A stretch of DNA of 64,000 nt, from assembly GCA_024449915.1 (NCBI GenBank), contig JAMZAV010000775.1, positions 62,001 through 126,000 of the forward strand, in the 5' to 3' direction. This DNA is from Sweltsa coloradensis (Eukaryota; Arthropoda; Insecta; Plecoptera; Chloroperlidae). The notes below the pieces were generated by a model. It searched no databases. It saw nothing but the letters and a program-made list of their open reading frames with translations, and had not been told where the DNA came from. A program made the position numbers and the translations under genes. Positions within the stretch are counted from its first letter, which is position 1; the number at the start of each line of letters is the position of its first letter. Shown piece by piece: positions 49,596 to 61,357 of this stretch.

Positions 49596-50505
49596 CTATA
49601 TTAGCGTCGAGATGTTAGCCAGTTGGTTCATGTCTGATACCCGGAGTCGTTCATCGCCTCGGCGTACAATGATTACACCATCTATAGTCCACACATTCTG
49701 AACGCCAAACTTTACAATTGCAGCTCGTAAGACTTGTAGTCTGCAGGCGGTAAGGTCCTCCCTTATAGTTGTCCCTGTGCCTTTGAGCACGCGTTTAGAG
49801 GTAAACATTGCCGCTCTGTTCCTGTAAGACACAAATTTAACAAGAATGGGGCGTGGTCGATCGCCTTTTTCTCCAACCGATGAGACCTGTCTATGTCCTC
49901 TTTAGAGATTGTGATATTCATTTTTCTTGCTATATTCAAGGCAATCTCGTCGGTGTCTTCCCCGGTGGTTTCCTGTACGCCAAAAATTCTTATGTTGTTG
50001 CGCCGTTGATATTGTTCCAGTTCGTCGTCTCTTGTCTCTACTTGAGATCTTAAATTGTTAATTTCTTCCTCTTGTTGAGCGATTTTCTCTTCAAGTTTCT
50101 CAACGTTTCTCCTGTGTTCATCTAAAGTCTCGGTGATCTTGTTCAATGCATGCTCGACGATGGTATCAACGAGACCTCCAAGAGCGTCAGGTTGTCTGAA
50201 AATCTCTGCCACGACCTCTCGTATCAGGTCCTGCACGCCCTCTCTTGTGAGTGCAGGTAACCCGTCTACAGCGGCCTCGCTGTCACGACCGCTTGTAGAG
50301 TGCGTAGTGTGAGCATTCTTTGTTAGGGTGCGTGGGACACCAGGGTGACCGCTCCCAAGGTCTGCTGGATCTCCGCCTAGCGGAGGATCGTCTAACTCTC
50401 TAGGCCACACGAGCGAGTTAGACGAGCCTCCGCCAGGTGGCGGAGATCTAGAGGACCTTGACCGCTCCGTGTCTCCCGCATCTAATATGACATCGGGCCG
50501 ACTTG
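49596..50505 (-). pseudogene. LINE ORF1 (coiled coil plus RRM-like), one frameshift
   Basis: The - strand encodes about 300 residues: a Pro/Ser/Gly-rich start, LPALTREGVQDLIREVVAEI, a coiled coil (EEKIAQQEEEINNLRSQVET), then RRNNIRIFGVQETTGEDTDE and DIDRSHRL. After a frameshift near 49850 it gives the C-terminal domain SYRNRAAMFTSKRVLKGTGT to ANISTLI. This is the layout of LINE ORF1 nucleic-acid chaperones (coiled coil, RRM, CTD). It lies about 320 bp upstream of ORF2 in the same direction, as expected. No clear ATG is visible; the frame is open from about 50505, after a TAG. Confidence 0.85.
50366..50448. repeat. Inverted repeat at the 5' end of LINE ORF1
   Basis: The left arm (about 50366-50399, TCCGCCTAGCGGAGG and TCGTCTAACTC) and right arm (50413-50448, GAGTTAGACGA and CCTCCGCCAGGTGGCGGAGA) pair with small bulges around a 14-base loop. 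It is a strong hairpin in DNA or RNA. Confidence 0.6.
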
Positions 50506-51420
50506 GCTAACCTTTTCCCTCTCTGTCTAAGGTGGCGCGCGCACCATGGTAACCCGTCTCAGTATGCGCGCGCATCACATAATGTCTGCCGCTCAGTTCA
50601 AAGAAATAGTTAACCTTATTGACTGAGGAAATAAAATAAAAAAACCTTCAAAACCTTAACGTTTCTAATTAAAATATAAATTACTTTTACCCGGAAAGGA
50701 GTTCTATTAACTATTATTAAAAAATAAACAAAAAATACCTTCAAACTTTAACTTTTATTATATAATTATTTTACAAGATTTATTCTATTATTAAAAAATA
50801 TATAATATATTCATAATTAGTCATTAAAAATATTACTTTTACCCCGGAAAGTAGTTCTATCAACTATTATTAAAAAATAACAAAAAATACCTTCAAACCT
50901 TTAACGTTACTATTTAAAATAAATTGCTTTTACCTGGGCAAAAGAGTTCTATTAACTATTATTCAAAATAACAAAAAATACCTTCTAAATCTTACTTTCT
51001 ATTAAAAAAAAAAAAAAACATTGTTGGGGGTTTGGCAGCGCAGAGCGAACCCTCTTAGCAATCCCATCTGCTACCACCCTGCTAACGGCGCACTGTGTAC
51101 GTTTGCCCGGGCCTATAAACGTATATAATGCGCATTCGCAAGCGACCGACGGCGAGAATGGTGGGGGAAGGTTAGCAAAGTCGGCCTTTAGATTCAACCT
51201 CCCGCATCAGCTCTCGCGCGCCCCCTCTGGTGAGTGCAGACAACCCCCTAGTTGTGGTTACGTTTCTTTCTTCTTTGCTTAGAGTGCTGCATGGCGACTG
51301 GATGTCCGTTCTGGTTCTGGTGAGAAGCCATCGGCGAGCGCTGTCCTCGTTCCTACCCATAACCTCACTTGTTGTTTTATATAGAAATAATATAGTTAAT
51401 TACTTACAGATTAGCCACGG
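50506..51420. repeat. LINE 5' flank and ~91 bp tandem repeat
   Basis: 50640-51010 has three to four units with ACCTTCAAA(A)CCTTTAACGTT...TTGCTTTTACC-GG-AAAG...GTTCTATTAACTATTATT, period about 91 bp where uninterrupted. 51110-51360 contains a G/C-richer scrap whose - strand reads GLSALTRGGARELMREVESK, a relative of the LINE ORF1 start at 50505, so a second LINE 5' fragment is present. Confidence 0.6.
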
Positions 51421-51534
51421 TTATGTCTCGTCTGGTCAGACGTATGCTCTCTAAGATTCGGACTATAACTCACGGTAAATCTTCACTTGAAAAACACACT
51501 ACTTTTATATATTCAGGAGCACAAAGAAAACTAC

Positions 51535-51680
51535 CTAGCAGAGAGAGGAGGAGAGAGAGAAAGAGAGAGAGAAAGAGAGGAGAGGAGAGGAGAGGAGAGA
51601 GAGAGAGAGAGAGAGAGAAGAGAGAGGAGAGAGAAGAAAGAGGAGAGAGAAGAGAGAGGAGAGAGAAGGGAGAGAGGCTT
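51535..51680. repeat. (GA)-rich low-complexity tract
   Basis: Irregular AG/GA/GGA runs. The Arg/Glu-rich and Ser/Leu-rich open frames here are products of the repeat. Confidence 0.9.
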
Positions 51681-51835
51681 GAACAGCTATTTGTGGTTAG
51701 GGCTGTGGTCAGGAAGTTAACATTGGAAAATATTGAACAAAACATACGTTTTTGTTTTGTTCATTCAATTCCAATCTTATTTGCAAGATGACGTGAATAT
51801 AAATTTAGCACAACATAGTGATAATATATTATTAA

Positions 51836-53833
51836 GCGAGCGAAGCGAGCGTTTCCATTTGACTCTGCCGGAAAAATTACTCACTGGTTTTGTTTTTTTG
51901 TTTTTTTGTTTTTTTTGTTTTTTTGTTTTTTTGTTTGTTTGTTTGTATGTCTCGCCATCACGTTCGAACGGAGGCTCGGATCGAGTTGAAATTTTGACCA
52001 TCCACAAGCTTCGTTCTCGATTGAATGCCATTAGTTTTGTGGCAAAATCGTTCAAAAAGTTAAAAAGTTACATTAAAGTTAATCGAAAGTTTTTTTTTCA
52101 ATCTAAACGGACACAAAATCTGAGGTGGCCAAATCATTTAGAATGTCCGTCCGGTCACGAATATGTTAATTTTATTTTGATCCGATAAGTAGTGTAGATG
52201 GAAATTACATTATAACAAACTACCGTTACCATGGCAACGGAAAGTCGAGCAGCTTTTTTGGCTCATGATAGCGGTCGAACGGAGGTTCGGATCGAGTTGA
52301 AATTTGGACCATCCGCAAGCTTCGATCTGGATTGAATGCCATTAGTTTTGTGGCAATATCGTTCAAAAAGTTAAAAAGTTACATTAAAGTTAATCGAAAG
52401 TTTTTTTTTTTTAAACTAAACGGCGACAAAATCTGAGGTGGCCAAATCATTTAGAATGTCCGTCCGGTCACGAATATGTTAATTTTATTTTGATCCGATA
52501 AGTAGTGTAGATGGAAATTACATTATAACAAAAGTAACGTTACCATGGCAACGAAAACTCGCACGAGGTTCGCACTATGCACTGCCACCTAGAAGTAATC
52601 AAAATACTATCGAGGAAGCAGTGTATTATTTGTTACGTTTTCCCAAAGAAATGATGTCAAGGTCCTCTAGATGGCGGTGGATTTTATCCACAAATTAAAG
52701 GTTTACCCAAATAGGCCTACATTGGCAATAATAAATGATATTGGAAACATGGCCCCGTGGACAGCGAACGTCGCAAATTTTACAATTTTAATAAATTGCA
52801 ATGTGGGTCTAGAGCTATAGCACGTGCTCGCTGGACGCTCTGTTGGACGCGTTGATAAGCGAGCACGTGCTATAGCTAGACCCACATTGCACATTTTTTT
52901 AAATTTAAAAATTTACGACGTTCGCGTTTCCAGAATTATTTATTTTTGCCAAGGTATTTGGGTAAACCCGTGTTTAAATCTTTACTTTAAAATCCACCGT
53001 CATCTAGAGGACCTTGACTCCTTGGGAAAACTATTTGAACTCTTTGTTGACAAATAATAGACTGCTTCCTCGAAAGTATTTTGATTACTTCTAGGTGGCA
53101 GTGCATTAGAAACTTCGCGCGTCTTTTCGTTGCCATGGCAACGTTACTTTTGTTATAATGTAATTTCCATCTACACTACTTATCGGATCAAAATAAAATT
53201 AACATATTCGTGACCGGACGGACATTCTAAATGATTTGGCTATCTCAGATTTTGTCGCCGTTGAGTTTGAAAAAAAAACTTTCGATTAACTTTAATGTAA
53301 CTTTTTAACTTTTTGAACGATTTTGCCACAAAACTAATGGCATTCAATCGAGAACAAAGCTTGCGGATGGTGAAAATTTCAACTCGTTCCGAGCCTCCGT
53401 TCGACCGCTATCATGAGCCAAAAAAGCTGCACGACTTTCCGTTGCCATGGTAACCGTACTTTGTTATAATGTAATTTCCATCTACACTACTTATCGCCGG
53501 ATCAAAATAAAATTAACATATTCGTGACCGGACGGACATTCTAAATGATTTGGCCATCTCAGATTTTGTCGCCGTGAAGTTTGAAAAAAAAACTTTCGAT
53601 TAACTTTAATGTAACTTTTTAACTTTTTGAACGATTTTGCCACAAAACTAATGGCATTCAATCGAGAACAAAGCTTGCGGATGGTGAAAATTTCAACTCG
53701 ATCCGAGCCTCCGTTCGAACGTTATCGCGAGACATACAAACAAAAAAACAAACAAACAAAAACAAAAAACAAAAAACAAAACCAGTGACTATTTTTTCCG
53801 GCAGAGTCAAATGGAAACGCTCGCTTCGCTCGC
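51836..53833. mobile_element. 2.0 kb palindromic fold-back element framed by TTAA
   Basis: Two arms of about 950-1000 bp mirror each other around 52835-52845. At the centre lie AGCTATAGCACGTGCTCGC and its reverse complement (52813-52876). The outer tips are GCGAGCGAAGCGAGCG (51836) and CGCTCGCTTCGCTCGC (ending 53833), each next to TTAA (51832-51835 and 53834-53837). Each arm holds two direct copies of a ~330 bp unit (TCGAACGGAGG(C/T)TCGGAT...GCCATTAGTTTTGTGGCAA...GTTACCATGGCAACG). It encodes no transposase. TTAA framing recalls piggyBac-type insertion, but the TIR sequence alone cannot confirm that. Confidence 0.75.
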
Positions 53834-53837
53834 TTAA

Positions 53838-54417
53838 CTAGGCCGCTTCGCGAACGCTTTTTTAGTCGCGTTGATGGATGAGCTTTTTGGCAAGTTTTTA
53901 GTTTGCGTGGGATCTCTCTACTTTTGCAAGTGCTTTTTGATCGCATTGTAGGTGATTGTTGTCAAGTTTCTATTGTTACTTGTTAATTGTTATCAAATAT
54001 ACCTCAAAAAACTTATATTAAAACCTTTATTGATATGGATTCTGGCTAACTTTTTCAACTTTTTCTTTCAAAAACCAATACTTCACCTAATGTCCATGTA
54101 AAATATGATCGTTGTAGCCCAACCCGTTTAGTCAGAATCGGCTCAAATGTCACGAAAATATCGCACTAAAAAATCGTAAAAGTACGATATTATTGGGAAA
54201 TATTTCTTCGATTGTACCCAAAAACGTAGCAAGTCTAAGTTCAGAGATTTCGAAGGTCCCCTCAAATTTTCATCAAGATCGGATATGCCGTTTGCCCGGT
54301 AGAGAGCGAACAAACAGACGGAAAAAAAACAAAAAAACAAACAAACAAACAAAAAAACACCCGAGCTAAATTTTTTGGGGGGTCGGTGAAATGGAAGTCT
54401 TCGCTTCGCTCATCCAA
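53838..54417 (-). mobile_element. Helitron-like element A, copy 3
   Basis: On the - strand it starts TTGGATGAGCGAAGCGAAG at 54417 and ends CCTAG at 53838, with A before and T after, again without duplication. It begins exactly after the TTAA that frames the palindrome. The 3' hairpin region is partly rearranged (GCGGCCTAG-like insertion at 53842-53865). It is 580 bp, shorter than copy 1 by the loss of one internal duplicate. Confidence 0.7.
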
Positions 54418-54685
54418 TTATCTTCATCTCATTTTAAATACTCTCCCAACCAGTTCTATCTGTTGAAATATATAAATTATAACATCCACAGTGAAGTTAT
54501 TTTCGTAAAACATGAATAATCTCCAATATTCACAACAACGCTGGAGCGAATAATACGTCAAACAAACATATTTTCATAACATCCACAGTGAAGTTACTTT
54601 CGTACAACATGAATAATCTCCATTATTCACCAAAACGACGTGAGCGAATAATAGGCCAAACTAAAATATTTTCAATACGATTAGA
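54418..54685. repeat. Two tandem ~97 bp units
   Basis: AACATCCACAGTGAAGTTA(T/C)TTTCGTA...ACATGAATAATCTCCA(A/T)TATTCAC is repeated at 54481 and 54578, each followed by GAGCGAATAATA. The function is unknown. Confidence 0.75.
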
Positions 54686-55346
54686 CGAGTGAGCGAAGCG
54701 AATGAGGATTTTATAACGCTACTCGATCGGGCCTTGTCGTGATTAATTCTGTTTGTCTGTTATCTGTTTGTGTGTTTGTTCGGGCACATACGGCCAAACG
54801 GCCAAATAGATCGAGCTGACATTTTAAACAGACATCTGCGACCAGGTAACTTAGAACTGCTAACAAAATGAGCGCAATCCATTTCGATTTAAACCCACAA
54901 GAAATAATAAATTGAAAAATATGCTTGAAATGTGTATGTTTCATTTTAACAACAATGCTTTTTCTTGAAGAAGTCATTTTTATCAAATAATTTTTGGTAT
55001 GCCGTGATTACATGCATAGCAGTGATCAAGGTATATCGAATATGGAACGACCAAGGTTTCCCTAAATTCTGCTGGGACATTGAGTAAACCTTGCAATCTT
55101 TACTCGTATTTCGTACTGGCTATGTTTTCCGTAGTATTGTATGCATTTCAAAACATGTTTTATAATTTTTTAAATACAATCCAGAAATAAAAATATATTT
55201 TCCGACCAGTGGTTTGAACCCAGGTCTCCCACATTTTTGGTATAATGGCGCCTTAGCCAACTAGACTAGGGAAACACCAAATTCGTTGTTAGACGAGTGA
55301 GCTAGTCATGTGTTGAGTACACGGGAACATTTGCATTTAAAATTGA
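54686..55346 (+). mobile_element. Repeat B, copy 1, left part
   Basis: It begins near GACGAGTGAGCGAAGCGAATG (54686) and matches 60460-61130 with many substitutions. It contains TTTAAACAGACATC, AGAACTGCTAACAAAAT, TTTCGTACTGGCTATGTTTT, then a tRNA-like stretch in antisense (55205-55275) and the left TIR (55266-55325). Element A copy 2 is inserted at 55347. It is non-coding. Confidence 0.65.
55205..55275 (-). other. tRNA-derived SINE-like head within repeat B
   Basis: The - strand reads TAGTCTAGTTGGCTAAGGCG (A-box-like) and, 40 bases on, GGGTTCAAACC (B box). An equivalent segment lies in the second copy of B at about 60985-61055. No proper acceptor stem forms, so it is not a working tRNA. Confidence 0.5.
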
Positions 55347-56593
55347 TTGGATGAGCGAAGCGAAGACTTCAATTTCACCGACCCCCCAAAAAATTTAGCT
55401 CGGGTGTTTTTTTTTTTTTTTTTTTTTTTTTCCGTCTGTTTGTTCGCTCTCTACCGGGCAAACGGCATATGCGATCTTGATGAAAATTTGACACGACCTT
55501 CGTTTTCTCTGAACTTAGACTTGCTACATTTTTGGGTACAATCGAAGAAATATTTCTCATGAATATCGTACTTTTACGATTTTTTTCGATTTTTAGTGCG
55601 ATATTTTCGTGCCATTTGGGCCAATTCTGACCAAACGGGTGGGGCTACAACGTTCATATTTCACATGGACATTAAGGTAATGGTAATGTATTGCTTTCTA
55701 AAAGAAAAAGTTGAAAAAGTTAGCCAGAATCGAGAGAAATAAAGCTTTTAATATACGTTTTTTGACTTTTTGTGCGATATTTTCGTGCCATTTGGGCCAA
55801 TTCTGACCAAACGGGTGGGGCTACAACGTTCATATTATACATGGACATTAAGGTTATGGTTATGTAGTACCTTTTGAAAGAAAAAGTGGAAAAATTTAGC
55901 CAGAATCCATAGAAATAAAGCTTTTAATACAAGTTTTTTACGGTAAATAATACCAATTGACAAGAAACAAAAGAAACTTGACAACATTCACCTTCGATCA
56001 AGGAGGAAGGAATAATGTAAGGAGGCAGTGTGGCGTCGTCAAAACCATAGCCACTTTGAACGACAATGGTGGTCGGCGAAAGCCTCGAACCCAAAGCAAG
56101 GTCGTCGGTATTATTAAAGCTCTTTGTCAAAGCTATGAACATTCCAAAACAAACAAAAACGCAGCACATCAACAAAAATTACATTCACCTCTTTATTATT
56201 CATTCTCATATTGAAACAAGAGTTATTATCAATGTTTTAAGTATAATATCAGCTGTTTCAGTGCCGCCATAGTAGTCGCCATATTGGTCAGCACCAACGA
56301 GAAGGAGTAAATACTGCGAAAAACTCTATGTTTTAGTAGCCGCCATATTGGTCAGCACCAACGAGAAGCAGCAAATACTGCGAAAAACTCGATCAGAGAC
56401 GTTCAAAACGGCCACGTTCGTCATTTGTACAGCCACAGATAGCGCATGCTGTCTCCTTACATTATTCATACCTCCTTGCCTTCGATGCGTAGGCAGCAAA
56501 ACAAAGCACTTGCAAAAGTAAAGATATCCCACGCAAACTAAAACCTTTAAAAAGCTCATCCATCAACGCGGCGGGACTTTAGCGTTTTCCTAG
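55347..56593 (+). mobile_element. Helitron-like element A, copy 2 (with nested MITE)
   Basis: TTGGATGAGCGAAGCGAAG at the left, AACGC...GCGTTTTCCTAG at the right, between A (55346) and T (56594). The uninterrupted relative at 61130-61140 shows the empty site (TTGATAATTATATT), confirming the borders and the lack of duplication. It is 1247 bp including a 480-bp MITE. It keeps two GGGGCTACAACGTTCATATT internal repeats like copy 1. Confidence 0.75.
55999..56478. mobile_element. hAT-like MITE nested in element A
   Basis: An 8-bp duplication CCTTCGAT (55991-55998 and 56479-56486) flanks a 480-bp insert with TIRs CAAGGAGG...GAATAATGTAAGGAG and the mirror ending CCTCCTTG. Copy 1 of A lacks it and reads straight through (CACCTACAATGCG). 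Inside, GGTCAGCACCAACGAGAAG is duplicated (56287 and 56351). The open frames are too short to judge. Confidence 0.8.
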
Positions 56594-56790
56594 TAATTAT
56601 ATTGATATAAATAATAGGGGTTTTAAGTGAAGTTGGTATAAGGGCACATCAACTGTAAGGCCATAATGCTCCACTCTAGCCTATGATAGGCTAGGGGGCC
56701 TAAGGTATGGGGAAGAAAAGGAATGTTATACCGGGTACTCAACACATGGCTCACTCACTCGTCTAACAACGACTTTGGCGTTAGCCCTAG

Positions 56791-57892
56791 TTATTTATGT
56801 GTGATAGCAGCAGCAGTCATTACATTTTACAATTATTCAAATAGCCAAGTAATAATCAAAGTACCCTGCTGGGTTTTTGGCTTCTTCAAAGAGCGTTTAC
56901 TCCCTAGTCGTACAGTCGGGTTCATGTATGAACGTTGGGGGGGGGGGGGGGGGGGAATTTCCAGCTCCCCCAGCCCCCCTCTAACACACACACACACAAA
57001 CTGGAGTTAAATTGAGATGGGTCGGCTTTGCAAAATTAGTACGGAAGACTGTACAAAGTTTCAGTTGTGTCTGCCTCTTATTGCCAAAGGCGGCAAAATG
57101 TACAAATTTGCAACTTTACAAGCCTGAAAACACGATTAAAAATCTAAAATTGTACAATGGTTGAGTGATAATAATTGGCTCTATTCGGAAATCCAGAATC
57201 TGATGGGTGGGGATGGGGGGGGCGGTCACTCCAATCCCCCGGAATCTATCTCTGGGTGACTTGGTATGTTTCAGTGTAATGTACACATGACCACGAACTA
57301 CGATCAGCATCTAAGAACTTTATGGATGAAAATGTGAATATCTATTAAATGCCATTGCTTTGTATTAGCTCATTTCATGCCTTCATCGCAACATGTTTTT
57401 TTGCAGTTGTTGCAGAAAGGTTTTGAAGGTGAACATCACAAACAACAAATGAGTCCAGTGTTATGCTATTTACTAAATTAATCCATCTTGTAAGCTCACA
57501 GTTATGATATTTATTTTTACATAGGACGTGCAACAGGGGGGCACCCTAAGCACGTGCCTTGTTGTCGTTGCCTATTGCCATGAGTTGAGAAGCTTTTGTT
57601 TTTTGCTAATTACACAAAGTAAAAATCCCCCCCACCCCCCCTCGAAAAACAGTTCATACACGCATGTTATCAAATACCACGCAAAGGCAAACTTTGCAAC
57701 GTAAATCCATACATTGATAAATCATTCATTAAATCAATCAATACATAATATATCAACCATGACTGAGTAGGAGGCTCAATGATGAGCTTAGATAAATTCA
57801 ATAAGTTTTATCAATTTATTGTACATAGGCGTTTAGAACTCCCCGTAGTGCTTAGTGAATGAGCTTTCAATAACACGAACGTTGTGGTTTGT
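56791..57892. other. No gene recognised
   Basis: It includes a G-run of about 18 (56938-56956), a (CA)n scrap (56985-56998) and C/G-rich patches at 57205-57240 and 57625-57645. Nothing coding is recognised. Confidence 0.4.
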
Positions 57893-58247
57893 TGCTCGTC
57901 TATTGTAACCTTGTCAAGAAAATTATTGTCTTAATAAACACATATTTTTTATTATTACTAATTTATTAAATTATATTTGAGATCGGCAACTCCCGCACAT
58001 TGCAAAATGTTTTTAATTGAAGCTCCACGACCAAAATTAACATTTCACATGCTTTACCATCTCTGAAGTTGATAGTGTAACCCATTTGCCGTGAAATGCT
58101 AATTTTTGTCGTAGAGCTTTGATTAAAAACATTTTGCAATGTATTGGAGTTGCTGATATCAAATATAATTTCATATATTAGTAATTATAAAAAAATGTAT
58201 GTTTATTAAGACAGGAATTTTATTGTCAAGCGTACAACAGACGAGCA
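57893..58247. mobile_element. Fold-back MITE (~355 bp hairpin)
   Basis: The whole length mirrors itself around ~58070: TGCTCGTCT(A/G)TTGTA, TGTCAAG(A)AAAATTATTGTCT, TTAATAAACA(C)AT and GCAAAATGTTTTTAA at the left recur inverted at the right, with about 85-90% match. The central loop is CTGAAGTTGATAG-like. It is non-coding. No target duplication is apparent. Confidence 0.8.
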
Positions 58248-60459
58248 ATTCTAATTTCTAACCCTTCCTCGAAACAGGTAGCCCGCCAAAATGCTTTGGG
58301 CGGTTTTACGTCCAGTTCGGTCTAAGAGTACTATTATAACTCCATGGTCTAAGCGCCTCTTCTTTTGTTTGAGTCACGGAACTACTGTGGAGCGATCTGT
58401 GGCAAACCCACGAACTAGGTGGTGAAAAAAACGTTATTGAAGGAATATTTGATTGAGTGTAGACATTCGCCTCTAAAAGTTGCAGATATGCGCTCTGGCG
58501 GAGAAGCGCTCAACTGGAGGTTTGGGGGTAACTTCTACCGCGCGTATGCTTTTTCACACAGATTTGTATTACGATTGCATTAGTTTTGGGACTGTTGGCG
58601 ATATAAATACATGCAACAGTCCACAATATTGATGTTTGCTATAATCAGGAATGCTGTAATAGATTAAAAAATGACGTCTGAATATATCTATTGATCTTGA
58701 AAACGTTTAAATTTTGCAAGTCAATGAAGTGACAAAATGTTGAGAATTGGGCTTTCATCATTTGATTTTTTTGACGAAATTGACGACATCATACTCATAA
58801 TAATATGTATTTATTTTATTTATTTATTTAACGTTTATCCTGTTCATTTAAAAATGATTTACAATGGCGATATTGTTCATGATATTTTACGTCAAACCTT
58901 TTACAGTCTCCTGGTATAAAAGTACAACATATACAAAGGCCCCGGGGATCCATGAAGAATTCAAGTCCTTATTTGGTGACCTTTGCGTAATAATATCGCC
59001 ATTGTGACACCATGATAATATTTAAAACTGAATATAATTTACGACCATGCATGTATGTAGGGTACTTAGGCAACCAAGCCCTACCACTCTCCACATGTTT
59101 TCAAATTAAGAATATGTTGGGATTCAAAGGATATCAACTATGTAACATTTTCGTTAGAAATTAAGCAATCAAACTCCACAAGTAAATATAAACAATTGAT
59201 CCAAGTATGGTTGATGGATCAATGCCGTAGAAATTAAGTGTAGCCATACCGTAATTTTTAAAATATTATTCAAAACACTATTAAGACATGTGTCTACCTA
59301 AACCATTGTATGATTTCATTATCTTCTTATTTCCACGCAATGTGTTGGCTTAACATTTTCAAATTTTCATACATAATACATAATTATGTTACTGTCAGTT
59401 ACAAATTATTATTACTCATTATTGTATTACACATGACATTGCATGACATTAGGCCTATATTATTACTAATTATTTTACCACACTGTTACATTTTACTATA
59501 CTTAGTTTAGTTCCTACTTTCTCTTATTTCTAGTCTTCATCAATATAACACTGTATGTAAAAGACCCCAATTTGTGGGTAAGATATACACTCACTGCAGG
59601 TCAGTGCTAGAATATAATATATTGAATTCAATGTATATAATCAATTATGTATTACAAATCGTTCAGTAGGCCACCAAATGAAACAATGATACGAGATTTT
59701 GATGTGATTATTGGCAATTAATGTCTTTCTGTGTGTGTAAGGGGGCAGGGTATAATTATTATACTACCACATTTGTTTTGCCGTTTACCACTCACGTGTA
59801 GCTTTATATGTTGTCAGTTGGAAAAACATAGAATGCTATGTTACGAGTGCAAAATGCAGGCACAAAAATCAACGAATAACTATATCATCTGCATGACACA
59901 CCAAACCCATTATATAACGAGAATCGCCAATCAAACCATTTCTTCTTAAGTTTAATATCAGTAGCATATATTATTATTATAATTGTTGTCAGAGTCAGAC
60001 ATAAACATGTGTCGTTGTCGCTTTAAAAGACTGTTGATTTCTATACGCCAGCGCGTAGTAAACAGAGGCGAACCCCCATACCTTCAGCCATATTGCAAGA
60101 ATCCGCGCGACGGTGGCGCGATCTCTTATTACTTTTAGAGGGGAGTTCCGTTTTAGGAAGCTTAAAAATTACCATATCGGCAACGATTTCAGTAATTGTT
60201 GTTAACAAAATCCACTACTAGCGCTACTTCGAATAATTGTTCTAGCTTCTTATGTCAAACTCTCAAAATATGCACCACCATTTTGTGCAAATGTTATATA
60301 AAAGCTCAATTCAACATTTTTTTTCATTTTTGGTAATGTTGATCGTTAATATTATTAATAGCGCAAATAGGTTGAACGTTTATCTGAGAGTAGGTGAAAT
60401 ATAGTAAATATTCTATTATTAGTTTGTACGTAATCGGCGCAGCTTTGAACCTCTGTTGC
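58248..60459. other. No gene recognised
   Basis: AT-rich single-copy-looking sequence. Open frames of 60-75 codons have no motif. If the CDK8 gene spans this window, this would be intron. Confidence 0.4.
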
Positions 60460-61330
60460 GAGTAGCAAAACTGCATGTTCCGAACGCTCTTAAACGGCGC
60501 TTATTCTGTTAGTCTGCGTGCGTGTGTGTGTGTACGTTGAAAATCAGCCGAATCGCTGAACAAATTGCACTGAAATTTTAAACAGACATCCGGTACGAGT
60601 TTACTGAGAACTGCTAACAAAATTATCTAGATATATTATATATTATATATATATATATAGATCAACAAGAAATAATAAATTAAAAAATAGGCTTCCAATG
60701 TTTAGAAATTATTTTAACGACAATGGTTGAGATTTTGAAAATATATTTTTTGTTTGTTATTTGCCTGGCCGTGAAATGCCGTGCCCACGGTGGATCGAAT
60801 TTTGCACGCCCAAGGTATCCCCAAATTCTGCTCGGAGGTTGAGTAAACCTTGCAATATTTTCACGTATTTCGTACTGGCTATGTTTTCCATAGTATTGTT
60901 CACAGATGATAGACTACACTGCGTTATATGCATTTCAAAACATGTTTAATAATTTTTTAAATACAATCTAGAAATTACAAAATCTTTCCCGACCAGGGGA
61001 TTGAACCCACGTCTCCCACATTTCGGCTATAAGGGCGCTTTAGCAAACTAGACTTGGGAAACGCCAAAGTCGTTGTTAGACGAGTGAGCGAGTCATGTGT
61101 TGAGTACCCGGGAACATTTGCATTTAAGTTTGATAATTATATTCGTATAAATATTAGTTTTTTTTAAAGTTTAGTTGGTGTAAGGGCGCGTCAACTGTAA
61201 GGCCATAATGCGCCACTCTAGCCTATGATGGGCTTGGGAGGCCTTAGGTAGGGGGAAGAAAAGTAATGTTACCGTTTACTCAACACATGGCTCACTCACT
61301 CGTTTAACAACGACTTTGGCGTTTCCCTAG
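60460..61330 (+). mobile_element. Repeat B, copy 2, with intact TIR element
   Basis: Homologous to 54686-55346 plus 56594-56790. It contains the tRNA-like antisense stretch (60985-61055) and the 278-bp TIR element at 61053-61330 (left CTTGGGAAACGCCAAAGTCG, right GACTTTGGCGTTTCCCTAG). A TA-rich run (60630-60660) is specific to this copy. It lacks element A, so it documents the empty site for 55347-56593. Confidence 0.7.
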
Positions 61331-61357
61331 TATAATAATACTTTAATTTATATCCGA

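Larger units (their letters stand above)
55266..56790. mobile_element. TIR element (278 bp without insert), copy 1
   Basis: TIRs of about 58 bp run from CTAGGGAAACACCAAATTCG (55266) inward and, mirrored, to GACTTTGGCGTTAGCCCTAG ending at 56790; both contain GTTAGACGAGTGAG and CATGTGTTGAGTAC. Taking out element A (1247 bp) leaves 278 bp, exactly the length of the intact copy at 61053-61330. The interior holds GTAAGGCCATAATG(C/T)(G/T)CCACTC and a short CTAGCCTATGATAGGCTAG palindrome. Confidence 0.7.

Noticed and set aside
51470..51791. Arg/Glu-rich and Ser/Leu-rich open frames around 51.5 kb
   Set aside because: Products of the GA-rich tract on the two strands.
56066..56272. Captured host gene inside Helitron-like copy 2
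   Set aside because: The extra DNA is bounded by TIRs and an 8-bp duplication, so it is a MITE rather than gene capture.
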